From Kallotenue papyrolyticum (GTDB lineage: Bacteria; Chloroflexota; Chloroflexia; Chloroflexales; Kallotenuaceae): a stretch of DNA of 64,000 nt. Under the pieces are notes generated by a model. The model saw only the letters and a program-made list of their open reading frames with translations, was not told the origin of the DNA and made no database searches. This document shows positions 25,713 to 34,269 of this stretch, piece by piece. Both the position numbers and the translations under genes were made by a program. Positions within the stretch are counted from its first letter, which is position 1. Each line of letters starts with the position of its first letter. The stretch is from assembly GCF_000526415.1 (NCBI RefSeq), contig NZ_JAGA01000002.1, positions 310,001 through 374,000 of the forward strand. The letters are read 5' to 3'.

Positions 25713-26051
25713 TGTGGATAAGTTGGTCTGAAGTGTGGATAACTAGAACAAGTTGTGGATAACCCGGCACTGCGTCGTACGACGCTTGAGCATGTGTCCA
25801 CCGGCCGACTCCGACGACGAGCGGGGATGACCTGGGGATAAGGCTCCGGCAGGTTGTGGAGAAGGGCGCCGGATTGTGGACGGCGCCGCAGCTGGCACAC
25901 GGCAACCGGTGTACCTGTGCATGGCGTGGACGGTTATCCAGAGGCAGTGTGGATGGCCTTAACATCTCGCCGTGCAACATATGCGTAGTTATCCACGTAT
26001 CCACAGCAACGACGGTTACGCTTTAAAGAAATACAAGAGAGCTGTGGATAG
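25713..26051. other. oriC: DnaA-box cluster, candidate oriC
   Basis: Three perfect boxes TGTGGATAA at 25,713, 25,734 and 25,754 (spaced 21 and 20 bases). One-mismatch boxes are TGGGGATAA 25,833, TGTGGAGAA 25,855, TTATCCAGA 25,934, TTATCCACG 25,989, GTATCCACA 25,997 and TGTGGATAG 26,043, with weaker ones at 25,875 and 25,948. An AT-richer patch (CTTTAAAGAAATACAA, about 26,021-26,036) could be the unwinding element. The stretch has no gene. dnaA and dnaN are not in the window. Confidence 0.75.
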
Positions 26052-26131
26052 ATGATCCGGAGAACCGATCAGTGGCATACCGGTTGCCCTGACAGGTCGG
26101 CAAGGGTGCCGGCTCGGAAAAGGAGATAATC

Positions 26132-26791
26132 ATGACCACTGAGATGACGCACCAGCAACAGAGCACGCGTTTGATAGAAGCGATCGTGGAGCATGCGCTG
26201 CAGGCCAACGATCTCGAACTGCTGCGCCAGCTGGCGCAGGTGCTAGGACTACGCGCCGGCCACCGCGTCCTGCTGATCGCCGAGGATGCAGATCTGGCCG
26301 TCCAAACGCTCAGCACCGAGTTCGGTTGTGAGGTCGAACACTATCGCGGCAGCCTGCGGCAGCTACCCTATGCCGAAGCCTCCTTCACCGGCGCGCTTGT
26401 GGCTGTGCCGGTATCCGGCGATCTGCATGCGCTGGCGCGCGAGTTGTACCGCGTGCTGCAACCCAATGGCGTGCTGGGTATGGTCGCCTTCTCGGTGTAC
26501 CGCGACCAGATGCCGGACGACCCGGCGCTGATCGACCTCGTGTTGCCGCTGCGCAGCATGAGCCGACCGGCGGCAGCTATCCGCGCGATGCTGGCCGAGT
26601 GCGGCTTTACCGCCTTTGTCAGCCAGGATCGTCGGCGCGAGGTGCGGCGCCAGGCGTTGGCCAGCTACCGCCAGCACGTGCTGCCCAAATCCACCGGCGC
26701 GGCGGTCGGCGATGCGGCGGCCCAGGCGCTGGCATTGCTGGCAGGCGGCGGCATCGGCGTGACGTTGATCACCGCGGAAAAGGCCGCCTAA
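26132..26791 (+). CDS. Methyltransferase-fold protein, probably degenerate
   Basis: 219 residues with ribosome binding site AAAGGAGATAA. The order of segments follows class I SAM methyltransferases (GHRVLLIAEDADLAVQTLS, LRQLPYAEASFTGALVAVPV, LARELYRVLQPNGVLGMVAF, MLAECGFTAF), but the glycine-rich SAM loop (DxGxGxG) is absent. It may bind something other than SAM or have lost activity. It lies between the candidate origin and the SRP RNA gene. Confidence 0.65.
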   Translation: MTTEMTHQQQSTRLIEAIVEHALQANDLELLRQLAQVLGLRAGHRVLLIAEDADLAVQTLSTEFGCEVEHYRGSLRQLPYAEASFTGALVAVPVSGDLHALARELYRVLQPNGVLGMVAFSVYRDQMPDDPALIDLVLPLRSMSRPAAAIRAMLAECGFTAFVSQDRRREVRRQALASYRQHVLPKSTGAAVGDAAAQALALLAGGGIGVTLITAEKAA

Positions 26792-26826
26792 CGCCCGCCG
26801 GCGTTGCGGTCCGCGCCCGCGCCTGG

Positions 26827-26832
26827 TATAAT
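26827..26832 (+). promoter_or_regulatory. -10 element of the SRP RNA gene
   Basis: Perfect TATAAT seven bases before the expected RNA start. Confidence 0.7.
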
Positions 26833-26838
26833 TCATCG

Positions 26839-26952
<114 letters not shown>

Positions 26953-26965
26953 TTGTGCTTGTCTG

Positions 26966-26989
26966 AAGGGCCGCCGCGTGGCGGCCCTT
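26966..26989. terminator. Bidirectional terminator between ffs and the STAS gene
   Basis: AAGGGCCGCC / GGCGGCCCTT, 10-base stem with GCGT loop, followed by TT on the plus strand and AA...A on the other; it lies between convergent units. Confidence 0.75.
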
Positions 26990-26996
26990 GCCTGGT

Positions 26997-28280
26997 TCAG
27001 GCCATACTGTTCAGCACGGCGGCGCGCTCGTGCTGCCAGCGCGCACGGAGCGTCCAGGCCTCTTCCAGCGCGGAGCGTAGATCGCGCTGGGTATGGAGCG
27101 CGCCAAGGTCCACGTCCTGTCCTACCAGCGCCTGGGCCATAGCCGGCGACAGGCCTACCACCAGCACCTGCGCGCCCAGTAGTTCGGTCGCCTGCACGGC
27201 GCGTAACAGCAACCCCACTACCTGCGCGTCCATAGCCGGAACACCGGTCACATCCAGAATTGCCACCTGCGCACGCTGTTCGGCCACGCCGCGCAATAGG
27301 GTCTGCATGATCGCCTGGGCGCGTTCGGAGTCGACATGGCCGACGATTGGCAAAACGACCACCCCCTCCAGCACCGGCAGCAGCGGTGTGGAGAGCTGTT
27401 GCACGGTGGCGAAGAGGCGCTGCTGATGCTCATGTGCTTCGCGCAGAGCGCGGTGCTGATCTTCGATCTCACGCGTGCGCTGCTGAATGATCGCTGCCAT
27501 GTGGTTGAAGGCCTCGGCCATCTGGCCGATCTCATCGCGTTCGGCGGCTGTGGGACAGCGCGCGGTCAGATCACCCCCGGCCATGGCGCTTGCGGCGCGC
27601 GCCACGCCCTGCACACGCCGCGCGATGCTGTTGGCGATCACTACGGCGCCCAGGCTGCTAAGCACCAGCACCAGGCCTGTACCGCCTACCAGTGAAAGCG
27701 TGAGATAGGTGGCGGCGCGTTGCGCTTCTGCCGCGCGTTGCTCCAGCAGTTGGGTCTCTACCTCGCGAAAAGCGGCGATCTCGCGTCGAATCTCGTCGAA
27801 GGTCTGCTTGTCGACGCCTGAATTGATGAAATCGCGCACGCGCTGCATTGAAGCGCTGTCGTTGCTGGCGCTACGGCGGAGCTGAATGCCCGGTCGGGCA
27901 ATCGTATCGATCCAGTATTGTGCTGTCTGCTGGATGCGCTGCAACTGTTCGAGCTGCGCGGGATTGTCGCTCACCAACTGTGCTTTGATCTGCAGCAACT
28001 CCTGGTAGCGCTGCAAGCCGGCAAAGTAGGGCTCCAGCGAGCGATCCGCGCCGGTGATCAGGTAGCCGCGGAACCCGGTCTCCATGTTGACGAGCTGCAG
28101 CAGCAGCTCATCGGCCAGGTTAATCACACGGAAGGTGTGTTGCACCTGGTGTTCGCGTTGCAGGCCCTGACGAACGCCCCAAAACACGAAACCGGCCATC
28201 AGCAGAATAATCGTTAATGCCGCCCAGGCGGCCAGGAGCAGCTTCGTTCGGATCCCTAGGTTGCCAAGCCATTGCATCAT
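26997..28280 (-). CDS. CHASE3-HAMP-STAS regulator (RsbR/stressosome-like)
   Basis: 427 residues from the ATG at 28,280 (GGAGAG upstream); the longer frame is a leader artefact. Order: membrane helix (LLLAAWAALTIILLMAGFVF), CHASE3-like sensor (NMETGFRGYLITGADRSLEP), second helix, HAMP (ANSIARRVQGVARAASAMAG), short coiled coil, STAS domain (ILDVTGVPAMDAQVVGLLLR). In RsbR-type proteins the STAS domain controls a kinase or anti-sigma partner; the residue after the first D of DVTGVPAMD suggests a Thr phosphosite. No kinase gene is adjacent. Confidence 0.88.
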   Translation of the reverse strand: MMQWLGNLGIRTKLLLAAWAALTIILLMAGFVFWGVRQGLQREHQVQHTFRVINLADELLLQLVNMETGFRGYLITGADRSLEPYFAGLQRYQELLQIKAQLVSDNPAQLEQLQRIQQTAQYWIDTIARPGIQLRRSASNDSASMQRVRDFINSGVDKQTFDEIRREIAAFREVETQLLEQRAAEAQRAATYLTLSLVGGTGLVLVLSSLGAVVIANSIARRVQGVARAASAMAGGDLTARCPTAAERDEIGQMAEAFNHMAAIIQQRTREIEDQHRALREAHEHQQRLFATVQQLSTPLLPVLEGVVVLPIVGHVDSERAQAIMQTLLRGVAEQRAQVAILDVTGVPAMDAQVVGLLLRAVQATELLGAQVLVVGLSPAMAQALVGQDVDLGALHTQRDLRSALEEAWTLRARWQHERAAVLNSMA

Positions 28281-28381
28281 TCGCTCTCCGATGGTTGTAG
28301 ATTGTCCGTTCGCGTGGAGCGGAGGAATGGCTGGACAGATCATAGCCGGCGGTGGTGTGGCGATGCTATAGTTCTGCCGGC

Positions 28382-28410
28382 GGGGAACGGCAGGCCATTT
28401 GCCGTTCCCC
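28382..28410 (-). terminator. Terminator of the molybdenum hydroxylase operon
   Basis: GGGGAACGGCA / TGCCGTTCCCC, 11-base perfect stem with 7-base loop, 43 bases beyond the last operon stop. Confidence 0.65.
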
Positions 28411-28452
28411 GAGTAGGACCCGGCGGCTTGCTGATCGGCCAATTGGACGCTG

Positions 28453-29421
28453 CTATGCGCCGCCGGCGACCAGATCGAGCAGCGCCTGAGCCACCAGATT
28501 GCGCGTCAGGGCCAGTTTGTAGCGGTTATGCGTCAACGGTGTAGCTGCGGCGATGGCAGCCTCGCCCGCCTGGTGCGCCAGGGCGGCATCGATCGCGCGG
28601 CCCTCGACCAGCGCTTCTGCGCTCGTGGCGCGCAGCGGTGAGTTGGCGACGCCGCCCAGCACAATACGCACGTTGCGTGCTGCGCCCTGATCGATCTCGG
28701 CAGCGACGGCGACGCTGACCAGCGCGTAGGCCCAGACAGCCCGATCCATGGCCTTGAGGTAGTGGCTGCGGCCACCCGTACGCGGCACGCGCACGCCGAC
28801 GATCAGTTCGTCGTCGGCCAGCGTATGCAGCGCGCGGCGCCGCTCGCTCGGCGCTTGCAACAGCTCGGCCACGGATAGCCGGCGCTCGCCCTGCGCGCCA
28901 ACGATCTGCACCTCGGCATCCAGGGCCAGCAGGGCTACCGGCGGATCCGAAGGATACACCGCGACACAGGGCGATTGCTCGAAGATGGCGTGGACGTCGT
29001 TGCGCCCATCACGGGCGTGGCAGTGTGTGCCGCCTTTGAGCCAGCAGTGGAAATCGCCGCGATAGTACCAGCAGCGCGCCTGTTGCAGCAGGTTGCCGCC
29101 AAGGGTGGCCATGTTGCGCAGTTGTGGCGAGGCCGAGAGTGCGGCTGCCTCCGCCAGCGCCGTCCAGTGCCGTCGCACGTCGGGGTGCTGTTCCAGCTCG
29201 GCCAGCGTGGTCAGCGCGCCAATGCTCAGCCCCGCCTCATCAACGCGGATCGCGCGCAGCGCTGCCAGCGCTTTGAGGTTGATCAGGCGCTCCGGCGCGA
29301 TTAGGCCCTCCTTGATCAGCGGCAGCAGATCGGTGCCGCCGGCCAGGGGCCGCGCGTTGGGAGCGAGCTGCGCCAGCGCCTCGCCAAGCTGCTCTACGTC
29401 GATATGGATGAAAGGCTGCAT
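28453..29421 (-). CDS. Molybdenum hydroxylase FAD subunit with extra [4Fe-4S] motif
   Basis: 322 residues of the CoxM/XdhB/YagS family: FAD-binding ARPLAGGTDLLPLIKEGLI and RNMATLGGNLLQQARCW. The insert ARCWYYRGDFHCWLKGGTHC has three spaced cysteines here, matching the [4Fe-4S] site known in YagS/PaoB and 4-hydroxybenzoyl-CoA reductase type subunits. It passes electrons from the molybdenum subunit. The gene starts 2 bases after the large subunit stop, third in an S-L-M operon. Confidence 0.9.
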   Translation of the reverse strand: MQPFIHIDVEQLGEALAQLAPNARPLAGGTDLLPLIKEGLIAPERLINLKALAALRAIRVDEAGLSIGALTTLAELEQHPDVRRHWTALAEAAALSASPQLRNMATLGGNLLQQARCWYYRGDFHCWLKGGTHCHARDGRNDVHAIFEQSPCVAVYPSDPPVALLALDAEVQIVGAQGERRLSVAELLQAPSERRRALHTLADDELIVGVRVPRTGGRSHYLKAMDRAVWAYALVSVAVAAEIDQGAARNVRIVLGGVANSPLRATSAEALVEGRAIDAALAHQAGEAAIAAATPLTHNRYKLALTRNLVAQALLDLVAGGA

Positions 29422-29423
29422 AG

Positions 29424-31760
29424 TTACCTCGCTGCCTCCTCAGCCGCAGGCGTGCTCGGCGTACTGCCCGTCTGCGCCTCCAGCGCCGCCAGCACGCGCG
29501 CTGGCGTGAGCGGTAGTTCGGTGATGCGTACGCCCAGCGCATGCGCCACAGCATTGGCGATTGCCGCGGCGGTGGGAATGATGCCGGGCTCGCCCGCGCC
29601 CTTGGCGCCGGTGGAGTTGGCTTTGGTGTCCGGAATGTCGATCAGCAGATTGTCGATCGCCGGCACGTCGGCGATCGTCGGCACTTTGTACCACTCCAGG
29701 TTGGGGTTGAGCACGGCGCCGCGCTGCGGATCGACCACGCGCTCCTCGGTCAGGGCATAGCCCAGCCCTTGGATGATGCCGCCGTAGATCTGCGAGTTGA
29801 AGGTCTGTGGATTGATAATGCGGCCCGAGTCGTGGGCGGCCACGATGCGCAGCACACGCACACGACCGGTGACAGTATCCACCTCAACCTCGGCAAACTG
29901 CGCACCCGAGGTGACGACCGACACATCGTCCGGGTTGGGGCCCCGCGAGCCGGTGCCGCGTAGCATCACATCGCCCAGCGTGCGCGCCAGTTCACGCACG
30001 CTCATCAGCCGTTCATCGCGGCGGTAGATCGTGCCCTCGCGGATCTCCAGTTCGTCCCTGGGCACGTCGCGCATCTGGGCGACCACATCGCAGATCGTCC
30101 GGCGCAGATCATGGGCCGCGGCGCGCACCGCAGGCGCCATCGAGCCGGTGGTGATCGAGCCGCCGGAGGCCGGACCGAAAGGACCCTGCAGCGTATCGCC
30201 GATCGTTACGCTGATCTGGTCGAGGGGCAGCCCCAGCTCTTCGGCGGCAACCTGGGCCAGGATGGTGCGCGTGCCGGTGCCGATATCTTGCGTGCCGGTC
30301 ATGATCGTGGCGGTACCATCGCTGTTGAGCAGCGCCTCGGCGTAGGCCGGTGGCCCGCCGCCGCCCCACCAGATCTGTGAGGCCATGCCCAGGCCGCGGC
30401 GGTAGCGTCCGCTCTGCGTCCGCAGCTGTGCGCGCCGTTCCCAGCCGATCGCCGCCGCGCCACGCCGGTAGCATTCATCGATCGGGAAGGACGAGAAGGG
30501 CTTGTCCTCCATCTGGTCGCGATCGGGAATGTTTCTGCGGCGCAGCTCCAGCGGATCGATGCCCAGGCGCTCGGCCAGCGCGTCCATGGCCAGCTCCAGG
30601 CCGACCGTGCCCTCTACGAAGCCGGGCGCGCGGAAGGAGGCAAACGGTCCCAGGTTGGTGTACACGCCGCGCACCTCACTGCGGAAGTTCGGGCAGCGAT
30701 ACTGCAGCGCCGCCGGTCCCTCGACCATCGGCAGCCAGCTCATGGACGCGCCGCCTTCGCAGATGGCCTGAAACTCGATCGCAGTGAGCGTGCCGTCGCG
30801 CTTCGCGCCCAGCCTGATGCGTTGGATCGTCTGGCTGCGGTTGCCGGTTTCCAGATTTTCGCCCTCGCGGTCATACATCAGGTGCACCGGTCGGCGGAGG
30901 CGGCGCGCCAGCTCAGCGGCGATCAACGTCTCGGCGCGACCCGGAAATTTGGCGCCGAAGCCGCCGCCCATAAACGTGCCGATGGCGCGTACGCGGCTCA
31001 GCGGCAGCTCGAGGCGGCGCGCGGCAAACTGACGCACGCCGAAGGCATGCTGGGTTGATTCGTAGATGGTGAGCTGATCGCCCTCCCAGTGCGCGACACA
31101 GCCGTGGGTCTCCAGCGGGTTGTGCAGCGCGGTCGGCGTGCGCACGGTCAGCTCGACGATCGCGTCGGCCTCGCGCAGGCCGGCGGCGATGTCGCCGCGC
31201 TCGCGCACGGTGGGCTTGCCATTGTGCAGGTTGTTGGGACGATCGAGACGTACCGGCGGCGCGGAGGGTTGCAGCGCCGCTTCCGGATCGGCCACGAACG
31301 GCAACGGCTCGTAGTGGACGGCGATCAAGGCAGCGGCATCGCGCGCATGGTCGGGATCGTCGGCAACAACGACCGCGATCGGCTGGCCGATGAAGCGCAC
31401 CTCGTCTTCCAGCAGCCGCCGGCGGTTGCTGCTCTGCGCCGCGCTCTCGTCCAGGCAGGTCATGATCGCCAGCACACCGGGCAGGGCGCGCGCCCGTTGC
31501 GTCTCGACGCCTATGACGCGGGCATGTGGCTGCGTGGCGCGCAGCAGATGGGCATAGACCATGCCCGGCAGTCGCACGTCGTAGGTGTAGCGCGCCTCGC
31601 CGCTGACGCGCGCCGCACCGTCTACGCGCGGGATGGGGTAGCCCACGATCCCTAGCTCCTCGCCCTCACCCCAGACCGGCAGCTCATCCTCTTCGACGAT
31701 GGCGAATTGCTCGGTGACACGTCCTTCTACGTTGATGGTGGTTTTGATGACCTTAGGCAT
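29424..31760 (-). CDS. Molybdenum hydroxylase large (molybdopterin) subunit
   Basis: 778 residues of the xanthine dehydrogenase / CO dehydrogenase large-subunit family. Seen: VDGAARVSGEARYTYDVRLP at the start, GTFMGGGFGAKFPG, FASFRAPGFVEGTVGLELAM, TGTQDIGTGTRTILAQVAAE and the catalytic glutamate region KGAGEPGIIPTAAA. The carbon monoxide dehydrogenase signature (AYRCSFR with active cysteine) is not present, so an aldehyde or heterocycle substrate is more likely. The substrate cannot be told from sequence. The first ~20 residues are strand-like and the start is the ATG at 31,760. Confidence 0.92.
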   Translation of the reverse strand: MPKVIKTTINVEGRVTEQFAIVEEDELPVWGEGEELGIVGYPIPRVDGAARVSGEARYTYDVRLPGMVYAHLLRATQPHARVIGVETQRARALPGVLAIMTCLDESAAQSSNRRRLLEDEVRFIGQPIAVVVADDPDHARDAAALIAVHYEPLPFVADPEAALQPSAPPVRLDRPNNLHNGKPTVRERGDIAAGLREADAIVELTVRTPTALHNPLETHGCVAHWEGDQLTIYESTQHAFGVRQFAARRLELPLSRVRAIGTFMGGGFGAKFPGRAETLIAAELARRLRRPVHLMYDREGENLETGNRSQTIQRIRLGAKRDGTLTAIEFQAICEGGASMSWLPMVEGPAALQYRCPNFRSEVRGVYTNLGPFASFRAPGFVEGTVGLELAMDALAERLGIDPLELRRRNIPDRDQMEDKPFSSFPIDECYRRGAAAIGWERRAQLRTQSGRYRRGLGMASQIWWGGGGPPAYAEALLNSDGTATIMTGTQDIGTGTRTILAQVAAEELGLPLDQISVTIGDTLQGPFGPASGGSITTGSMAPAVRAAAHDLRRTICDVVAQMRDVPRDELEIREGTIYRRDERLMSVRELARTLGDVMLRGTGSRGPNPDDVSVVTSGAQFAEVEVDTVTGRVRVLRIVAAHDSGRIINPQTFNSQIYGGIIQGLGYALTEERVVDPQRGAVLNPNLEWYKVPTIADVPAIDNLLIDIPDTKANSTGAKGAGEPGIIPTAAAIANAVAHALGVRITELPLTPARVLAALEAQTGSTPSTPAAEEAAR

Positions 31761-31826
31761 AGTTCACCACTGCTCGGCTGATGCGCGTAACGCGATCGGC
31801 CATCGCTAAACCCCGGTGTGGGCGGA

Positions 31827-32324
31827 TCACGACGCGGCGGATGCCATCCGTTCCGCGGCGGCGCGCACCGCCTGGATGATGCCGCGATAGGCGCCGCAAC
31901 GGCACAGGTTGCCGGCCATGCCCGCGATGATCTCTTCCTCGCTGGGCTGTGGATTGCGCTGCAACAGGCCATAGGCGGCCATCAACTGGCCGGGCGTGCA
32001 AAAGCCGCACTGCAGCGCGTCGTGTTCGATAAAGGCCTGTTGTAGCGGATGCAGCGCGCCCTGCTGCATGAGCCCTTCCACGGTGGTGACCGCGCGTCCT
32101 TCGCACTCGATCGCCAGCGTCAGGCAGCTATACACCGGCGTGTCGTCCAACAACACCGTACATGCGCCGCAGTTGCCCATGTTGCAGCCGGGCTTGGCGC
32201 CGGTCAATCCCACGTCCAGACGCAGCGCGTCCAGCAGCGTGCGCCGCGGTTCGACCTGCAGGGTCTGGGCAACACCGTTGATCGTCAGCGTGATAGTGGT
32301 TGGGCCTGGCCCTCGTTCGCGCAT
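31827..32324 (-). CDS. Molybdenum hydroxylase [2Fe-2S] subunit
   Basis: 165 residues. Two iron-sulfur sites are complete: plant-ferredoxin type CNMGNCGACTVLLDD with YSC, and the helical site CGFCTPGQLM with NLCRCGAYRGI. It carries electrons from the molybdenum centre to FAD. GAGGAGAG 5 bases before ATG. First gene of the operon, 66 bases ahead of the large subunit. No twin-arginine signal is seen, so the complex is cytoplasmic. Confidence 0.95.
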   Translation of the reverse strand: MRERGPGPTTITLTINGVAQTLQVEPRRTLLDALRLDVGLTGAKPGCNMGNCGACTVLLDDTPVYSCLTLAIECEGRAVTTVEGLMQQGALHPLQQAFIEHDALQCGFCTPGQLMAAYGLLQRNPQPSEEEIIAGMAGNLCRCGAYRGIIQAVRAAAERMASAAS

Positions 32325-32585
32325 AGTGCTCTCCTCGTGTCACCATTCATTGTTGGAGCAAAACGCTTTCCCGTCAATCCGCGTGTCACATGGCGTGCCC
32401 CAGTTGCGCACCGTCGGTTTCGTGCTACGATGGTCAGCAGGGAGCGGCGGAGACGCCTGGCAGGGGCTCGGCTGGCGCCCGCGCGGGCGCCGCGGGAGCC
32501 ATGCTCGCACACACCCAAGCGTCGGGAGGGGGCGTAGCTTTCATCCTCCAGAAAGGGACACAGGGAGCGGCGGTTGGAGCTCAGG
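32325..32585 (+). promoter_or_regulatory. Divergent promoter region and long cobC leader
   Basis: TACGAT at 32,426-32,431 could be the -10 of the cobC side, giving a leader of ~150 bases. The leader holds CAGGGAGCGGCGG twice (32,439 and 32,561) and a perfect GC hairpin (GGCGCCCG/CGGGCGCC near 32,480). No B12 box is present, unlike the cobO leader. The minus-strand side holds the ribosome binding site of the [2Fe-2S] subunit gene. Confidence 0.35.
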
Positions 32586-33245
32586 GTGAGTCGTCATACC
32601 GATGTGTGGCTGGTGCGCCATCCGCAGACCGACTGGAATCGCGCGCGGCGTTACCAGAGCCGCAGCGATCGTCCGCTGACGGCGCTGGGTGAAGCCCAGG
32701 CGCGGGCGCTGGCCCACCGGCTGCGGCGCTTAAGTTTTGCGGCGATCGTTACGTCGGGGCAGCGCCGCTGCGATGCGGTGGTCGAGCTGGTCGCCGCGCA
32801 GCAGCCGGGCCGTGGCCACCTGCTGCGCGATGCGCGCTGGCGCGAAGCCGACCACGGCGCGTGGGAGGGTCTGACCGCGCGCGAGGTGCTAGCGCGTTTT
32901 CCGGCGCAGGCTCAGGCGCGTTGGGGCGATCCCTGGCGCAGCCGCGCGCACGGCGGCGAGAGCGGCGCCGACGTTTGGACGCGCGTGCAGGCTGCCTGCG
33001 CGCAGCTCCTGCGCGATTTCGACGGCGGTCGCGTGCTGATCGTCACGCATGCCACTCCGATCCAACTGTTGCTGTGCGCGCTGCTGGGCCTGCCTTTCGA
33101 GCGGAGCTGGCAGTGGCGCATCGATACCGGCAGCCTGACCAATCTGGATCTGTATCCGTCGGGCGCGATCGTACGCACCATCAACAGTCTGCCATCACTC
33201 AGGAGTGTCGAACATGAGCCTCGATCAAACCATTGCGACGATTGA
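32586..33245 (+). CDS. cobC: Histidine phosphatase, probable alpha-ribazole phosphatase
   Basis: 219 residues of the phosphoglycerate-mutase superfamily: catalytic histidine in WLVRHPQTDWNRARRYQSRS (RHP instead of the usual RHG), glutamate region READHGAWEGLTAREV and second histidine VTHATPIQLLLC. GTG at 32,586 with GGAG upstream is preferred over a TTG at 32,574. Overlap of 32 bases with cobT and the following cobS argue for CobC, which removes the phosphate from alpha-ribazole or adenosylcobalamin phosphate. Confidence 0.8.
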   Translation: MSRHTDVWLVRHPQTDWNRARRYQSRSDRPLTALGEAQARALAHRLRRLSFAAIVTSGQRRCDAVVELVAAQQPGRGHLLRDARWREADHGAWEGLTAREVLARFPAQAQARWGDPWRSRAHGGESGADVWTRVQAACAQLLRDFDGGRVLIVTHATPIQLLLCALLGLPFERSWQWRIDTGSLTNLDLYPSGAIVRTINSLPSLRSVEHEPRSNHCDD

Positions 33246-34269
33246 CGAACTGGATACCGCGGCGATGCGCGCGGCCGCGCAGCGCCAGACGCGGCTGACC
33301 AAGCCGCTGGGTGCGTTGGGTCGTCTGGAAGCGCTGAGCGTGCAGCTGGCCGGCATCATGGCTACCCCGCGTCCACGCCTGCGACAACCCACGCTGGTAG
33401 TCGCGGCCGCCTCGCATGGCGTGGCCGCCGAAGGCGTCAGCGCCTATCCAGCCACGGTCACCGCGCAGATGGTGGCCAACTTCCTGACAGGTGGCGCGGC
33501 GATCAACGTGCTGGCCGACCTGGTCGGCGCGCGGCTGGTGGTCGTCGATGCCGGGGTCGATCCCGCGCCGCCGGAGCATCCGCGCCTGCGGCGCCTGCGC
33601 ATCGCCAACGGCACCAACAACTTCCGGCACACGCCGGCTATGACGCGCGAGCAGGCGCAGGCGATCGTCGAGGCCGGCATCGCGCTGGCGCAGGAGCTGG
33701 TCGATCAGGGCGCGGATCTGCTGCTCTTGGGCGAGATGGGCATCGGCAACACTACCAGCGCCGCGGCGATCACTGCGGCGATCACCGGTGCGCCCGTAGA
33801 GCGGGTGACCGGCCGTGGCACGCTGATCGACGACGCGCGTCTGCGTTTGAAACAGCAGGTGATCAGCGAGGCGCTGGCGCTGCACCGTCCTGCCGCCGCC
33901 GACGGCCTGGGCGTGCTCAGCGCCGTCGGTGGCTACGAGATCGGCCTGCTGACGGGCGTGACGCTGGGCGCGGCAGCGCGGCGCCGCGCTGTGCTGCTGG
34001 ACGGCTACATCACCACTGCCGCGGCGCTGATCGCCGTGACGCTGGCGCCGCGCGTGCGCGACTACCTGATTGCCGGCCACCGCTCGCAGGAGCCCGGCCA
34101 TGCGCTGGCGCTGGAGCATCTGGGGCTGCCGCCGCTGCTCGATCTGGAACTGCGGCTGGGCGAGGGCAGCGGCGCGGCGCTGGCGCTGCCGCTGGTGATC
34201 GGCGCGGCGCGCACGCTCGACGAAATGGCCACCTTCGACGAGGCGGGCGTCGATGACCGCACGCCATAG
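33214..34269 (+). CDS. cobT: Nicotinate-nucleotide:dimethylbenzimidazole phosphoribosyltransferase
   Basis: 351 residues; ATG at 33,214 with AGGAG. It makes alpha-ribazole phosphate, the activated lower ligand of cobalamin. Family signs: TKPLGALGRLEALSVQLAGI at the start, AASHGVAAEGVSAYPATVTA, GGAAINVLADLVGA, GEMGIGNTTSAAAI, and the catalytic glutamate in LDLELRLGEGSGAALALP. It overlaps cobC at the start and cobS (17 bases) at the end, so all three are co-translated. Confidence 0.96.
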   Translation: MSLDQTIATIDELDTAAMRAAAQRQTRLTKPLGALGRLEALSVQLAGIMATPRPRLRQPTLVVAAASHGVAAEGVSAYPATVTAQMVANFLTGGAAINVLADLVGARLVVVDAGVDPAPPEHPRLRRLRIANGTNNFRHTPAMTREQAQAIVEAGIALAQELVDQGADLLLLGEMGIGNTTSAAAITAAITGAPVERVTGRGTLIDDARLRLKQQVISEALALHRPAAADGLGVLSAVGGYEIGLLTGVTLGAAARRRAVLLDGYITTAAALIAVTLAPRVRDYLIAGHRSQEPGHALALEHLGLPPLLDLELRLGEGSGAALALPLVIGAARTLDEMATFDEAGVDDRTP

